Positions 34,386-43,209 of a stretch of 64,000 bases of DNA are shown one piece after another. A program made the translations under genes and the position numbers. Every line of letters begins with the position of its first letter. The first letter of the stretch is position 1. Origin of the DNA: Phaeovulum vinaykumarii (GTDB lineage Bacteria > Pseudomonadota > Alphaproteobacteria > Rhodobacterales > Rhodobacteraceae). The stretch lies in assembly GCF_900156695.1 (NCBI RefSeq), contig NZ_FTOM01000003.1:124001-188000 (forward strand), in the 5' to 3' direction. The notes under the pieces are model-generated. The model was not told where the DNA came from. It saw only the letters and a program-made list of their open reading frames with translations, and searched no databases.

Positions 34386-35645
34386 TCAGCGATAGGCGGC
34401 CAGCAGACGCTCGGCGGCGGCCTGGGCCTCGGCCAGCGCCGCGGCGGGCGCCTTGGTGCCGGTCAGCGCCGACTGGATGGCGTTGTTCAGCCCCTCGCGC
34501 ACGCGGGCGGTCTCGAAGGTCGAGAATTCGGCGACCGCATGTTCAAGCTGATCGCGCGCAACCAGCGCCGGGGGGAATTCGGCGGTATAGGCCTTGAGCG
34601 CGTCGGTCTCGTAGGCGGCCGGCGACACCCCCATGTAGCCCGTGGCGATCGACCATTCGGCCGCCTTTTCCGGCGAGGTCATGAATTGCACCAGCTTCAG
34701 CGCGGCGGCTTTCTCGGCGTCGGTCGCGTCCTTGAACAGGTAGAAGTTGCCGCCGCCGGTGGGCGAGCCCAGACGGGTATGCGCGGGCAGCATCGCCACG
34801 CCGAAATCGAAGCTGGCGTTATTCTTCACCGCGGTCAGGTTGCCGGTCGAATGCCACATCATCGCGGTCTTGCCCTCGAGGAAGGCCTGGCGCAGCGTGC
34901 CCCATTCGACGGTGCCTTCGGGCATGATGCCATGCTCGGTCGACAGCGATTTCCAGAATTCCAGCGTCTCGAGCACGGCCGGATCGTCGAAATAGGTGGT
35001 CAGCCCGTCGTTCGACATCAGCTCCTTGCCGTTCTGGATCGCCAGCGCCTGGAACATCCAGTAGGGATAGCCGGTCGAGGGGATCATCAGCCCGTAATGG
35101 TCGTCATTGGTCAGGGCCTTGCCCATCTCGACCATCTCGTCCCAGGTGGTGGGCGCCTTTTCCGGGTCGAGACCGGCTTCGCGGAACATGTCCTTGTTGT
35201 AATAGGCGACGATGGTCGAACGCTGGAACGGCACGCCCCAGGTCTTGCCCTCGATCCGGCCATTGGCCATCAGCGCCGGATAGAAGCTGTCCAGCCAGCC
35301 CTTGTCCTCTTCGGCGATCACATCGTCGAAGGGCACGATCAGATCCTGTTCGATCAGGTCATAGGCGTCGATCGAGAACATCACCGCCAGCTGCGCCGGC
35401 TCGCCCGAATTCAGCGCCGACAGCGCCTTGATCCGGGTGTCGTCATAATTGCCGGCATAGATCGCGTTGACCTTGATGTCGGGGTTGGCGGTCTCGAATT
35501 CGGCGACCATGGCGTCGACCACCTGGGTCAGCGGACCGCCGACGGAGATCGGGTAATACATGGTCAGTTCGGTTTCGGCCGCAGCCGGCAGGGCAAGCGC
35601 GGTGCCGGCGGCAAGCATCAGGGCGGCAGGTGCGTGGCGAAGCAT
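34386..35645 (-). CDS. ABC importer substrate-binding protein, UgpB-like
   Basis: 419 aa with a clear signal peptide (residues 1-23, APAALMLAAGTALALPAAAE). The mature start ETELTMYYPISVGGPLTQ and IKVNAIYAGNYDDT resemble UgpB. The binding site is not deducible, but aromatic residues in PSTGYPYWMFQ and MMWHSTGN are typical of the family. A ribosome site GAGAGGAAG lies upstream. Most strongly expressed gene expected in the operon. Confidence 0.87.
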   Translation of the reverse strand: MLRHAPAALMLAAGTALALPAAAETELTMYYPISVGGPLTQVVDAMVAEFETANPDIKVNAIYAGNYDDTRIKALSALNSGEPAQLAVMFSIDAYDLIEQDLIVPFDDVIAEEDKGWLDSFYPALMANGRIEGKTWGVPFQRSTIVAYYNKDMFREAGLDPEKAPTTWDEMVEMGKALTNDDHYGLMIPSTGYPYWMFQALAIQNGKELMSNDGLTTYFDDPAVLETLEFWKSLSTEHGIMPEGTVEWGTLRQAFLEGKTAMMWHSTGNLTAVKNNASFDFGVAMLPAHTRLGSPTGGGNFYLFKDATDAEKAAALKLVQFMTSPEKAAEWSIATGYMGVSPAAYETDALKAYTAEFPPALVARDQLEHAVAEFSTFETARVREGLNNAIQSALTGTKAPAAALAEAQAAAERLLAAYR

Positions 35646-35705
35646 GGGGCTTCCTCTCGGTTTGGTGGACAGCGGGAAAAGGGGGGGGCAGGCGCCTTGC
35701 GGCGA

Positions 35706-36773
35706 TCACGGAGAGGGCGCGACAGGCGCCGGATGTCCCCGCGATCCGGGGGCGGGTCGCTCTCGTGCCCTGCCCGTCTGGGCATCGAAGAGAACCCGGT
35801 GTTCTTCGGGCAGCGACAGGCCGATCTGCTGGCCCGGCTGCCAGGCGGCATGGCCCGGCACCGACACGATCAGCCCGCGCCCGGCGGGATGGGCGACGAT
35901 CAGATGGGTCTCGGCGCCCATGTATTCGACCTCGCGCAGGGTGCCGGTCAGATGTGCCGCCCCTGCGGGCGCCAGCGCCAGATGTTCGGGGCGCAGACCG
36001 ACCAGCGCGCCGGGCCTGCCCAGCGCCGCGCCCTCGACGATGGCCATGGGCGGATCGCCGATGAATTCGGCCGCGAAGGTGCTGACAGGCGCGGCATAGA
36101 GCGCGCGCGGCGTGGCGATCTGCTCGACCTGGCCATCGCGCATCAAGACGACATGGGTCGACAGCGACATCGCCTCGGTCTGGTCATGGGTGACATAGAC
36201 CAGCGTCAGCCCCAGCCGGCGCTGAAGCGCCTTGATGTCGCGCCGCACCGAATGGCGCAGCTTGGCGTCCAGGTTCGACAGCGGCTCGTCCATCAGGCAG
36301 AGCGGATGGCCCGAGACCACCGCCCGCGCCAGCGCGACCCGCTGGCGCTGCCCGCCCGACAGCGCGGCGGGCTTGCGCCCCTCGAGCCCCTCGAGCCCCA
36401 GCATCGCCACCGCCTCGGCCAGCTTGTGCGCGCGCGTTGCCCGCGGCACCCGGCGCACCCGCATGCCGAACAGGATATTCTCGCGCACGCTCAGATGCGG
36501 AAACAGCGCATAGGACTGGAACACCATCGACAGCCCCCGGTCCGCCGGCGGCAGCCCGGTCACGTCGCGCCCCCCGATCCGCACGCGGCCGGCGTCGGGC
36601 ATCTCCAGCCCCGAGATCAGCCGCAGCAGCGTGGACTTGCCGCAGCCCGACGGCCCCAGGATCGAGACGAAGGCGCCTTCGGGCACCGCAAGCGACACGT
36701 CGCGCACGCCGCCGCGCCCGTCCCATTGGCGGGTGACGCCCTCGAGGGTGACGAATGGCGGCTGCTGCGTCAT
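35706..36773 (-). CDS. ABC importer ATP-binding protein, UgpC/MalK type
   Basis: 355 aa: NBD plus C-terminal OB regulatory domain. Walker A GPSGCGKST, Q-loop VFQSYALFP, signature LSGGQRQR, Walker B LCLMDEP, switch YVTHDQ; the TOBE part carries GDPPMAIV and GLRPEHLAL. ATG 36773 overlaps the DeoR stop by 4 nt. It energises the UgpAE-like permeases. Confidence 0.9.
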   Translation of the reverse strand: MTQQPPFVTLEGVTRQWDGRGGVRDVSLAVPEGAFVSILGPSGCGKSTLLRLISGLEMPDAGRVRIGGRDVTGLPPADRGLSMVFQSYALFPHLSVRENILFGMRVRRVPRATRAHKLAEAVAMLGLEGLEGRKPAALSGGQRQRVALARAVVSGHPLCLMDEPLSNLDAKLRHSVRRDIKALQRRLGLTLVYVTHDQTEAMSLSTHVVLMRDGQVEQIATPRALYAAPVSTFAAEFIGDPPMAIVEGAALGRPGALVGLRPEHLALAPAGAAHLTGTLREVEYMGAETHLIVAHPAGRGLIVSVPGHAAWQPGQQIGLSLPEEHRVLFDAQTGRARERPAPGSRGHPAPVAPSP

Positions 36774-37543
36774 GGCCGGGCCTCCTGCGCTTCGCTGGCG
36801 ATGATCACCCGCGCGCCCAGCGGCGCCAGAAGCGCGCCGGCAGCGCCTTCGGGGCGGCGGTCCAGCACGATCAGATCCTGTGCCTCGAGCCGGCCGCCCA
36901 CCGCCGCGGCCCGGCGCCCGAACTTGCTGCAATCGGCCACCAGAACCGCGCGCCGGCTGCCGGCCCGGATCTGCTCGCGCACGCGCACCTCGGGTTCGTG
37001 AAAGTCGAGAAGGCTGCCGTCGCTGTCGATGCCGCCGACCCCATAGATGCCGATATCAGCCCGATAGGCGGCAAACATCTCGAGCGCGGCCGCGCCCAGG
37101 ATGTCGAGATCGGGCAGGCGCAATTCGCCGCCCGGCAGGATGATGCGATGCGCGCCGTTCCCCGACAGCGCCAGCGCGGCGTTGAGGTTGTTGGTCACGA
37201 CCGTCAGCCCCTCGCGGTCGGCCAGCGCATGGGCGACAAGGGCGGGCGTCGTGCCGATCGAGATGAAGACGGTGGCGCCATCGGGCACCAGCGCGGCGGT
37301 GGCGCGGGCGATGGCCTGCTTGGCCTCGAGGTTGAGCACCGAACGCGCCGCATAGGGCATGTTGGCGCTGCCGTCGATGAATTCGGCCCCGCCATGCAGC
37401 CGGCGCAGCTTGGCGTCCTCGCACAGCGCGTTCAGGTCGCGCCGGATCGTATGCGCCGACACGCCCAACTCGGCGGCCAGGCTGTCGACCATCACCCGTC
37501 CCTGACGCTGCGCGGCCGCAAGAATCATCGAACGCCTGTCCAT
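36770..37543 (-). CDS. DeoR/GlpR-family transcriptional regulator
   Basis: 257 aa: N-terminal winged helix (RQGRVMVDSLAAELGVSAHTIRRDL, recognition helix at about residues 30-42) and DeoR sugar-phosphate sensor domain (ISIGTTPALVAHAL, VVTNNLNAAL, DCSKFGRRA). GGGAGG lies before ATG 37543. First gene of the ugp-like operon, so it probably autoregulates the importer in response to a phosphorylated ligand, as GlpR does with glycerol-3-phosphate. Confidence 0.9.
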   Translation of the reverse strand: MDRRSMILAAAQRQGRVMVDSLAAELGVSAHTIRRDLNALCEDAKLRRLHGGAEFIDGSANMPYAARSVLNLEAKQAIARATAALVPDGATVFISIGTTPALVAHALADREGLTVVTNNLNAALALSGNGAHRIILPGGELRLPDLDILGAAALEMFAAYRADIGIYGVGGIDSDGSLLDFHEPEVRVREQIRAGSRRAVLVADCSKFGRRAAAVGGRLEAQDLIVLDRRPEGAAGALLAPLGARVIIASEAQEARP

Positions 37544-37731
37544 AAGCGCACCTCCCATGCTCAAGTGAGCACAGCGCCGTGACGCCCCGATGACAGCGCG
37601 CAGGGGCGCCACCCCCCCGCACCAACCAGCCCCGAGCAGCCCCGCGAAGGTGCGACCAGACGGCCCCGCAGGCTGTCGCCAATCCGTTACATGGCCCACC
37701 TATGACGGGCCGAAATGGATCCTTTCGTGTC

Positions 37732-38796
37732 ATGATCTCTGCCCATCCCCTTGCCCTTTCCCTCCGTGGCCTGCGCATGGCCTACGGCGACCAGGTGGTT
37801 CTTGACGGGATCGACCTTGATCTGCCGAAAGGCCAGGTTCTGGCCCTTCTGGGCGCGTCAGGGTCGGGCAAGACCACGCTTCTGCGGCTGGTGGCGGGGC
37901 TGTTGATGCCGACGGCCGGCACGGTCGAGATCGCCGGGCAGACCGTGGCCGCGCCCGAACGCGGCGTCGTGCTGCCGCCCGAAAAGCGCGGGCTGGGCAT
38001 GGTGTTTCAGGATTACGCGCTCTGGCCGCATCTTTCGGTGGCGCGCAATGTCGCCTTCCCGCTGGAGATGCAGCGCCTGCCCGCGGCCGAGCGCGCCGCC
38101 CGCGTCACCCAGGCGCTGGCGCGGGTGGGGCTGGGCGATCTGGCCGACCGCCGCCCGTCGGAATTGTCGGGCGGACAGCAGCAGCGGGTGGCCATCGCGC
38201 GCGCCATCGTGGGGGCGCCGCCGCTGGTCCTTTTCGACGAGCCCCTGTCCAATCTGGACCGCGAATTGCGCGAGGGCATGGTCGAGGATCTGGCCGCGCT
38301 GGTGGCCAATCTCGAGCTGTCGGCGGTCTATGTCACCCATGACCACGCCGAGGCGCTGGCGCTGGCCGACCGGATCGCGGTGATCCATCGCGGCGGCATC
38401 GCGCAGCTGGCCAGCCCGGCCGAGCTGATCGACCGCCCCGCCAGTGCCGCCGTGGCCGAGTTCCTGCGGCTGGGCACGCTGCTGCCCGCGCGCTGCAGCG
38501 ACGGGGAATGGGTGATCAAGGGCACGGATATCGCGCTGGGGCCGGGCCCCGATGCGGCGGCGGCGCAGGTTCTGCTGCCCGAACGCAGCCTGGCGCCCGG
38601 CACCCATGGCCCGGCGCAATTGCGCGCCGAAGTGCGCAGCATGCAGGTGCGCAACACCGGCTTTGCCCTGTCCCTGACGATTGCCGGCACCGACCTGCCG
38701 GTGCGGTTGCTCAGTGCCCATCCCGCCCGTCCGGGCGAGATGCTCGCCCTGTCCTATTCACCCGACGCCCTGCGGTGGTTTCCCCAGGCGGGATAG
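37732..38796 (+). CDS. ABC importer ATP-binding protein (FbpC/PotA-like)
   Basis: 354 aa. Walker A GASGSGKTT, Q-loop VFQDYALWPH, signature LSGGQQQR, Walker B LVLFDEP and switch YVTHDH are intact; a TOBE-like C-terminal domain follows (about residue 245 on). Start uncertain: ATG 37732 is used, ATG 37702 in frame is possible, and neither has a strong ribosome site. Divergent from the DeoR gene, with 188 nt shared promoter region. It serves the binding protein and two-domain permease downstream. Confidence 0.87.
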   Translation: MISAHPLALSLRGLRMAYGDQVVLDGIDLDLPKGQVLALLGASGSGKTTLLRLVAGLLMPTAGTVEIAGQTVAAPERGVVLPPEKRGLGMVFQDYALWPHLSVARNVAFPLEMQRLPAAERAARVTQALARVGLGDLADRRPSELSGGQQQRVAIARAIVGAPPLVLFDEPLSNLDRELREGMVEDLAALVANLELSAVYVTHDHAEALALADRIAVIHRGGIAQLASPAELIDRPASAAVAEFLRLGTLLPARCSDGEWVIKGTDIALGPGPDAAAAQVLLPERSLAPGTHGPAQLRAEVRSMQVRNTGFALSLTIAGTDLPVRLLSAHPARPGEMLALSYSPDALRWFPQAG

Positions 38797-38838
38797 ACCG
38801 GCCATCGCATGTCCAACCTCCAAGGGAGCTTTCTCATC

Positions 38839-39768
38839 ATGAAAACCGGATTTCTTGCCGCGCTTCTGGCCCTGGCCGCCGGTGCCGCCCAGGCCGATGT
38901 CACCATCTATTCGGCCGGCCCCGGCGGGCTGATCAAGGATCTGTCCGCGGGCTTCACCGCCAAGACCGGCATCCAGACCAACGTCTTTCAGGCCACCACC
39001 GGCAAGGTCATGGCCCGTCTCGAGGCCGAGGCCGCCAACCCGGTTGCCGATGTGGTGATCTCGGCCGCGTGGGGGACGGCGACGCAATTTGCCGAAGAAG
39101 GGCTGCTGCTCGACTATGACAGCCCCAATGCCGCCACCGTGCCCGATTACCTGAAGATGCCGGGCGCCGTGGCGCAGGGCGTGGCGGGCCTGGTCATCGC
39201 CTGGAACCCCGCCTCGGGCACGCCCCGGCCCAGCGATTGGGCCGATCTGGCCAAACCCGAATACAAGGATCTGGTGACGCTGCCCGATCCGGCGGCCTCG
39301 GGCGGCACCTTCACCCTGGTCGAAGCCTTTGTCGCCAATGGCATGACCGACGTTCTGGAAGGTCTGGCCGCCAATGGCGCCATCGTCGCCGGGGCCAACA
39401 AGGCGGCGCTGAACCCAGTGCTTCAGGGCGCCAAGGCGGCCGTCTTTGCCGGTGTGGACTACATCACCATGGGCGCCGCCGCCAAGGGCGAGACCGTCGA
39501 GGCGATCTTCCCGACCTCGGGCACCGTCGTGGCGCCGCGTCCGATGATGATCCTGAAATCGACCGAGAATGCCGACGACGCCAAGGCCTTTGTCGATTAT
39601 GTGCTGTCCGAGGAAGGCCAGGCCATGGTCGCCAAGGTGTTCCTGATGCCCTCGCGCACCGACATCACCGCCGACCGCCCGCTGATCGGCGACCTGAAGC
39701 TGCTGCCGACCGAGGGCGCGCCCGCGCGTGAGGCGGTTCTGGCCACCTTCTCGGGCCTGTTCAACTGA
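38839..39768 (+). CDS. ABC importer substrate-binding protein (FbpA/PhnS-like)
   Basis: 309 aa with a signal peptide (residues 1-20, LAALLALAAGAAQA). The mature protein starts DVTIYSAGPGGLIKDL, the pattern of ferric-ion and 2-aminoethylphosphonate binding proteins. The tandem Tyr pair that ligates Fe(III) in FbpA is not seen at the equivalent region (FAGVDYITMGAA has a single Tyr), which argues against classical ferric binding. AGGGAG lies 12 nt before ATG 38839. It overlaps the permease start by one base. Confidence 0.85.
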   Translation: MKTGFLAALLALAAGAAQADVTIYSAGPGGLIKDLSAGFTAKTGIQTNVFQATTGKVMARLEAEAANPVADVVISAAWGTATQFAEEGLLLDYDSPNAATVPDYLKMPGAVAQGVAGLVIAWNPASGTPRPSDWADLAKPEYKDLVTLPDPAASGGTFTLVEAFVANGMTDVLEGLAANGAIVAGANKAALNPVLQGAKAAVFAGVDYITMGAAAKGETVEAIFPTSGTVVAPRPMMILKSTENADDAKAFVDYVLSEEGQAMVAKVFLMPSRTDITADRPLIGDLKLLPTEGAPAREAVLATFSGLFN

Positions 39769-41477
39769 TGGCGGCGGGCACGGCGGCGGCCGGCTCGCAG
39801 GGCAGCCGGACCTTCCTGTGGGTCTCGGTGCTTGGCCTGCTGCTTGTCGTCGCGCTGCCCGCGCTGTTCATCGTCCTGGTGGCGATCTTCCCCAGGATCG
39901 GGAGCGGCTCGCTGGCCGCTCCCTTCGTGCATCTGATCGACACGCTGGCCGATCCCGATCTGGCGCGGCTGGGCGGCAACACGCTGCTGATGGGCGCCGG
40001 CACGGTGAGCGTGGCCGCCCTTCTGGCGGTGCCGCTGGCCGCGCTGCGGGCGCTGTTCCGGGTGCCGGGCGCGCTCTTGTGGGACGTGCTGATGCTGGTG
40101 CCCTTCATGATCCCGCCCTATATCGCGGCGCTGAGCTGGATCATGACCTTGCAGCCGCGCGGCTACATGGAACAACTGACCGGGGTCAACCTGGGCTGGC
40201 TGCTGTTCTCGGTGCCGGGGATCATGATCCTGATGGCGCTGAACACCTTTCCGGTGGTCTATTTCATTCTCTCGCGCACCTTCGAGACGGTGGGCGCGCG
40301 CTATTCCGATGTCGGACGGGTGTTCGGCGCCGGGCCCTGGCGGGCCTTTGCCCGCATCACGCTGCCGCTGGCCACGCCCGGCATCGCCGCCAGCCTGCTG
40401 CTGGTCTTTGCCATGACCATCGAGGAATACGGCACCCCCGCCGCGCTGGGCCGGCGCATCGGCTTCGAGGTGCTGGTGACGGGGATCGAGAACCGGGTGT
40501 CGGAATGGCCCATCGACCTGCCCGGCGCGGCCACGCTGTCTCTGGTGCTGGTGACGATGGCGCTGGCGGCCTTCGTGCTGCAACGCTGGCTGCTGAGCCG
40601 GCGCGACTTCCGCATCATCGGCGGCAAGCCCCAGATGATCGTCAAGCGCCCCTTGGGCGGCTGGACGGTGCCGGTGGTGCTGCTCTTTGCGCTGGTCTCG
40701 AGCTTGGCGACGCTCATCCCCGTGCTGGCGATCCTGGCCTCGGCGCTCTGCCGCACGATCTCGGGCGGGCTGCGCCCGGCCAACATGGGGCTCGACAATT
40801 TCGCAGCGCTTCTCGATGCCGGCGGATCGGGGCTGACCGCGCTGGGCCATTCGCTGGCGCTGGGCGGGGGCACGGCGGTGGTGGCGGGCCTTCTGGGCGC
40901 GATCACCGCCTATGCGGTGGTCAAGGGCCGCGGGCGGATGCGCGGCTTTCTGGACGGGCTGTCGCTGACCCCGAACGCCATGCCGGGCGTGGTGGTGGCC
41001 GTCGGCATCATCCTGGCCTGGAACCAGCCCTGGCTGCCGCTGTCGCCCTATAACACGCCGCTGATCCTGCTGCTGGCCTATACCTGCATCCTGCTGCCCC
41101 AGCCCGTGCGCTATGCCAATGCCGCGCTCTCGCAGCTGGGCGACAATCTGGAAGCGGCGGCGCAGGTTTCGGGGGCGGGGGCGAACCGCGCCTTCCTGCG
41201 GATCGTGCTGCCGCTGATCGCGCCCAGCATCCTGACCTCGATGATCCTGGTCTTCGCCGTCGCCTCGCGCGAGCTGGTCGCCTCGCTGCTGGTCGCGCCG
41301 ATCGGTTTCGAGACCATCGCCGTCTATATCTGGCGGCAGTTCGATCAGGGCTCGGTGGGGATGGGCATGACCATGGCCTTCTGCGCCATCGTCATCACCA
41401 CGCTGATCCCGCTGGCGCTGATTGCGGTGCTGCGCCGGCTGTCGCGGCAGGGTGCGCCCGGCCTGCACCCGGCCTGA
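39768..41477 (+). CDS. Two-domain ABC importer permease (FbpB/PhnU-like)
   Basis: 569 aa, about twelve hydrophobic segments in two homologous halves, each with an EAA loop (DVGRVFGAGPWRAFARITLPLA and QVSGAGANRAFLRIVLPLIAP). One polypeptide thus supplies both pore halves, typical of ferric-ion and aminoethylphosphonate importers. ATG 39768 overlaps the binding-protein stop by one base. The operon ends about 100 nt before dusA. Confidence 0.9.
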   Translation: MAAGTAAAGSQGSRTFLWVSVLGLLLVVALPALFIVLVAIFPRIGSGSLAAPFVHLIDTLADPDLARLGGNTLLMGAGTVSVAALLAVPLAALRALFRVPGALLWDVLMLVPFMIPPYIAALSWIMTLQPRGYMEQLTGVNLGWLLFSVPGIMILMALNTFPVVYFILSRTFETVGARYSDVGRVFGAGPWRAFARITLPLATPGIAASLLLVFAMTIEEYGTPAALGRRIGFEVLVTGIENRVSEWPIDLPGAATLSLVLVTMALAAFVLQRWLLSRRDFRIIGGKPQMIVKRPLGGWTVPVVLLFALVSSLATLIPVLAILASALCRTISGGLRPANMGLDNFAALLDAGGSGLTALGHSLALGGGTAVVAGLLGAITAYAVVKGRGRMRGFLDGLSLTPNAMPGVVVAVGIILAWNQPWLPLSPYNTPLILLLAYTCILLPQPVRYANAALSQLGDNLEAAAQVSGAGANRAFLRIVLPLIAPSILTSMILVFAVASRELVASLLVAPIGFETIAVYIWRQFDQGSVGMGMTMAFCAIVITTLIPLALIAVLRRLSRQGAPGLHPA

Positions 41478-41574
41478 GCGCGCGCCCTTCCCCCCCCGAA
41501 CTGGCCGTTTTGCCCGGCGCGCGACTGTGCTAGGCGGGGCGGCAAGACCGCGACCGCGCCAGGAGGGGGCACAG

Positions 41575-41658
41575 ATGAACCACGCGCAGACATCCGACAG
41601 GGCCGCCGCGGCCGCACGCCTGTCGGTCGCCCCGATGATGGATGGAATTGAAGAGTAA
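41575..41658 (+). pseudogene. dusA: Displaced 5' fragment of dusA
   Basis: The native start of dusA: AGGAGGGGG ribosome site, ATG 41575, then MNHAQTSDRAAAAARLSVAPMMD. Sequence identity to the downstream dusA ends at about codon 23 and the frame stops at TAG 41656-41658 inside the inserted AT-rich DNA. The native promoter and start are therefore cut off from the enzyme body at 43304-44299. The 27-residue product should be non-functional. Confidence 0.85.
41613..41642 (+). repeat. Left attachment-type repeat (attL) in dusA
   Basis: Reads CGCACGCCTGTCGGT, C, then GCCCCGATGATGGA. The copy at 43339-43368 differs only at the central base (C here, G there). This is the dusA coding sequence for ARLSVAPMMD, consistent with site-specific recombination in the conserved 5' end. 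Confidence 0.8.
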
Positions 41659-41662
41659 AAAA

Positions 41663-41676
41663 GTTCTAATAAGAAC
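41663..41676. promoter_or_regulatory. Perfect palindrome at the left end of the element
   Basis: GTTCTAATAAGAAC, 5-bp arms with a 4-nt centre, 20 bp inside the element. A second short palindrome CAAAATTTTG lies at 41761-41770. These could be operator or recombinase/excisionase sites; nothing assigns them directly. Confidence 0.35.
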
Positions 41677-41768
41677 AGAATATTGCACTGTTGCTTCGGC
41701 GAATGTTGCTCCACAATTTCTCTATTGGACACCGGCTACACTTGTCAATAGCGTTAGCTTCAAAATTT

Positions 41769-41777
41769 TGGTATGTT
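41769..41777 (+). promoter_or_regulatory. Extended -10 promoter of the element gene
   Basis: TGGTATGTT matches an extended -10 (TGnTATAAT-like) 29 nt before ATG 41806. No matching -35 at ideal spacing; TTGTCA at 41742-41747 is 24 bp away. Confidence 0.35.
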
Positions 41778-41805
41778 TTTGCGGCGCGCTTTGGGAGAAG
41801 AAGCC

Positions 41806-42763
41806 ATGTACATTCGCAAAAAAACGCGCATTTCGAGAGTTGGTCGGGCTTCTAAGAAGCATAGAGGAGGACCGTGACAACATCGAAGCTGTAAGAGAAC
41901 TGAATCGCAGGTTGATCGATCTCTTGCTCGCAGGCGAAAAAGCAATCGCACGCCATACAGCTGAGAAGAAGGAATTGCGTAGGCGACTCAAGAACGACAG
42001 GCCCTCTAGAGTTGAGGCTGATTTGTTGCGCCGCAAAATCAAGCTTACAGACGTATACATCAGGGCACAGAATGATCAAGTGTACGTTTGGAAGTGTTTT
42101 GGCGACGCGCTAGCATTTACTTACCTCGATCCATTGTCGATCAAGCACATGTTTTTCGATACTACGAAATACGAGGTGAAACGAGGCGCCGGGCAGCTTG
42201 GAGGCAAAAGCGGGCTGATCGCAGAAATGAGTGTGCTCGATGATGCGCTCAATAACGGGATGCCTGCGATATTATGCGATCTCACAAACACTCTCAGGTT
42301 TGGCGACATATGTCTGCTGGGAGAATCTGACCCTTTTCCCATCGAAGTAAAGACAACACCCGGCCTTAACCAGCGGGGAAAGCGGCAAAAGGCGAAGCTT
42401 GAAGAACTGCATAGCTTTCTTGAAAATGACAACGCCAACGACTTTCGTGGCTTTAGGGGGTCTACGAATAGAATTGTTTCTGGCGAACTCAAATACTACG
42501 ACGACGCTCTCAACGCTACCATCGAGCGCGCGCACTCAGAGGGTTTTGCCACATGCTCTCCTGAGGCCGGCTTCAGTATTGCCTGTATCAAAACGGGTGA
42601 ACTGTCCGAAAAGTTTGAACTTGATCAGCTTTTTGAATCTCTGGACTTGGATGCGCCCGAGATATTCGACCTAAATCACTTTAAGAATGGCCATGGGTGG
42701 GCTTTCTACTTACCCTTCTTGCTAACCATTCGAAATTCAGAACATATATTAGAATTTCTGTAA
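41806..42763 (+). pseudogene. PD-(D/E)XK nuclease-like gene, frameshifted at an A7 run
   Basis: ATG 41806 has a fitting ribosome site (GGGAGAAG, 5-7 nt spacing) but its frame closes at TGA 41875 after 23 codons. Dropping one A from AAAAAAA at 41818-41824 joins it to the 42763-terminated frame as MYIRKKRAFRELVGLLRSI..., about 318 aa. Visible parts: an N-terminal charged coiled-coil-like region (about 1-75) and a PD-(D/E)XK core with Asp in RFGDICLLG and E-x-K in PFPIEVKTTPG (about residue 180). A basic helix then follows (RGKRQKAKLEELHSFL). It may be decayed, a sequencing error, or expressed by slippage on the A7 run. Anti-phage function is possible from its island setting but unproven. Confidence 0.65.
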
Positions 42764-42799
42764 GGCAGAATTTACATCCTTGTCTTCATAGAGGGAAAA

Positions 42800-43132
42800 T
42801 TGCTGGCGAGGCGTTTCGAGCAAGATGGTTGGGAAGTGCGATACAGACCAAACGAGCAGTACTCGATTCAATGCCTGCACAGCGAAACAGGCGCCTATTA
42901 TGGAGTATCCTCGCAATTCATTGCTCGCGCCGCATTTGAAATGTTGTCGTTCGACAGCATTGTCTCCACCCAAAACGTGATGCCGAACCATCTTCAGGAC
43001 ATAGCTGAGCATGCAAGGAGCGGGATTGAAGCAGCGGAATTCAGAGAGCGATTAGTCGAAACCCTCGGGGAGGATGATGAGTGGGTGGAGCGCATTATTT
43101 CTGCGCAAGTGCGGGCTAGAAGCGACGATTAA
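42800..43132 (+). CDS. Unknown protein, probable C-terminal part of the nuclease-like gene
   Basis: 110 aa if read from TTG 42800 (GAGGGA immediately upstream, spacing short). It lies in the same frame as the preceding gene, separated only by its TAA at 42761-42763. Reading through gives SEHILEFL-stop-GRIYILVFIEGKLLARRF, a smooth hydrophobic-amphipathic continuation. This makes a single gene of about 441 aa with a nonsense codon the simplest explanation. No domain recognised; the segment RRFEQDGWEVRYRPNEQYS resembles the small DNA/nucleotide-binding add-ons of nuclease-like proteins only loosely. Confidence 0.5.
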   Translation: MLARRFEQDGWEVRYRPNEQYSIQCLHSETGAYYGVSSQFIARAAFEMLSFDSIVSTQNVMPNHLQDIAEHARSGIEAAEFRERLVETLGEDDEWVERIISAQVRARSDD

Positions 43133-43209
43133 GGAGTGCTGCATCTGGAACGCTATTGTCCGCCCCATCTCGGACGGGAGCGACAAAGCGGAACAACAAA
43201 CAACATTTT

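Noticed and set aside
41642-41805. Extending the element nuclease gene upstream from ATG 41642
   Set aside because: The 41642 frame starts inside the attL repeat, has no ribosome site and encodes a composition unlike the gene body. ATG 41806 with GGGAGAAG and an A7 slip explains the start better.
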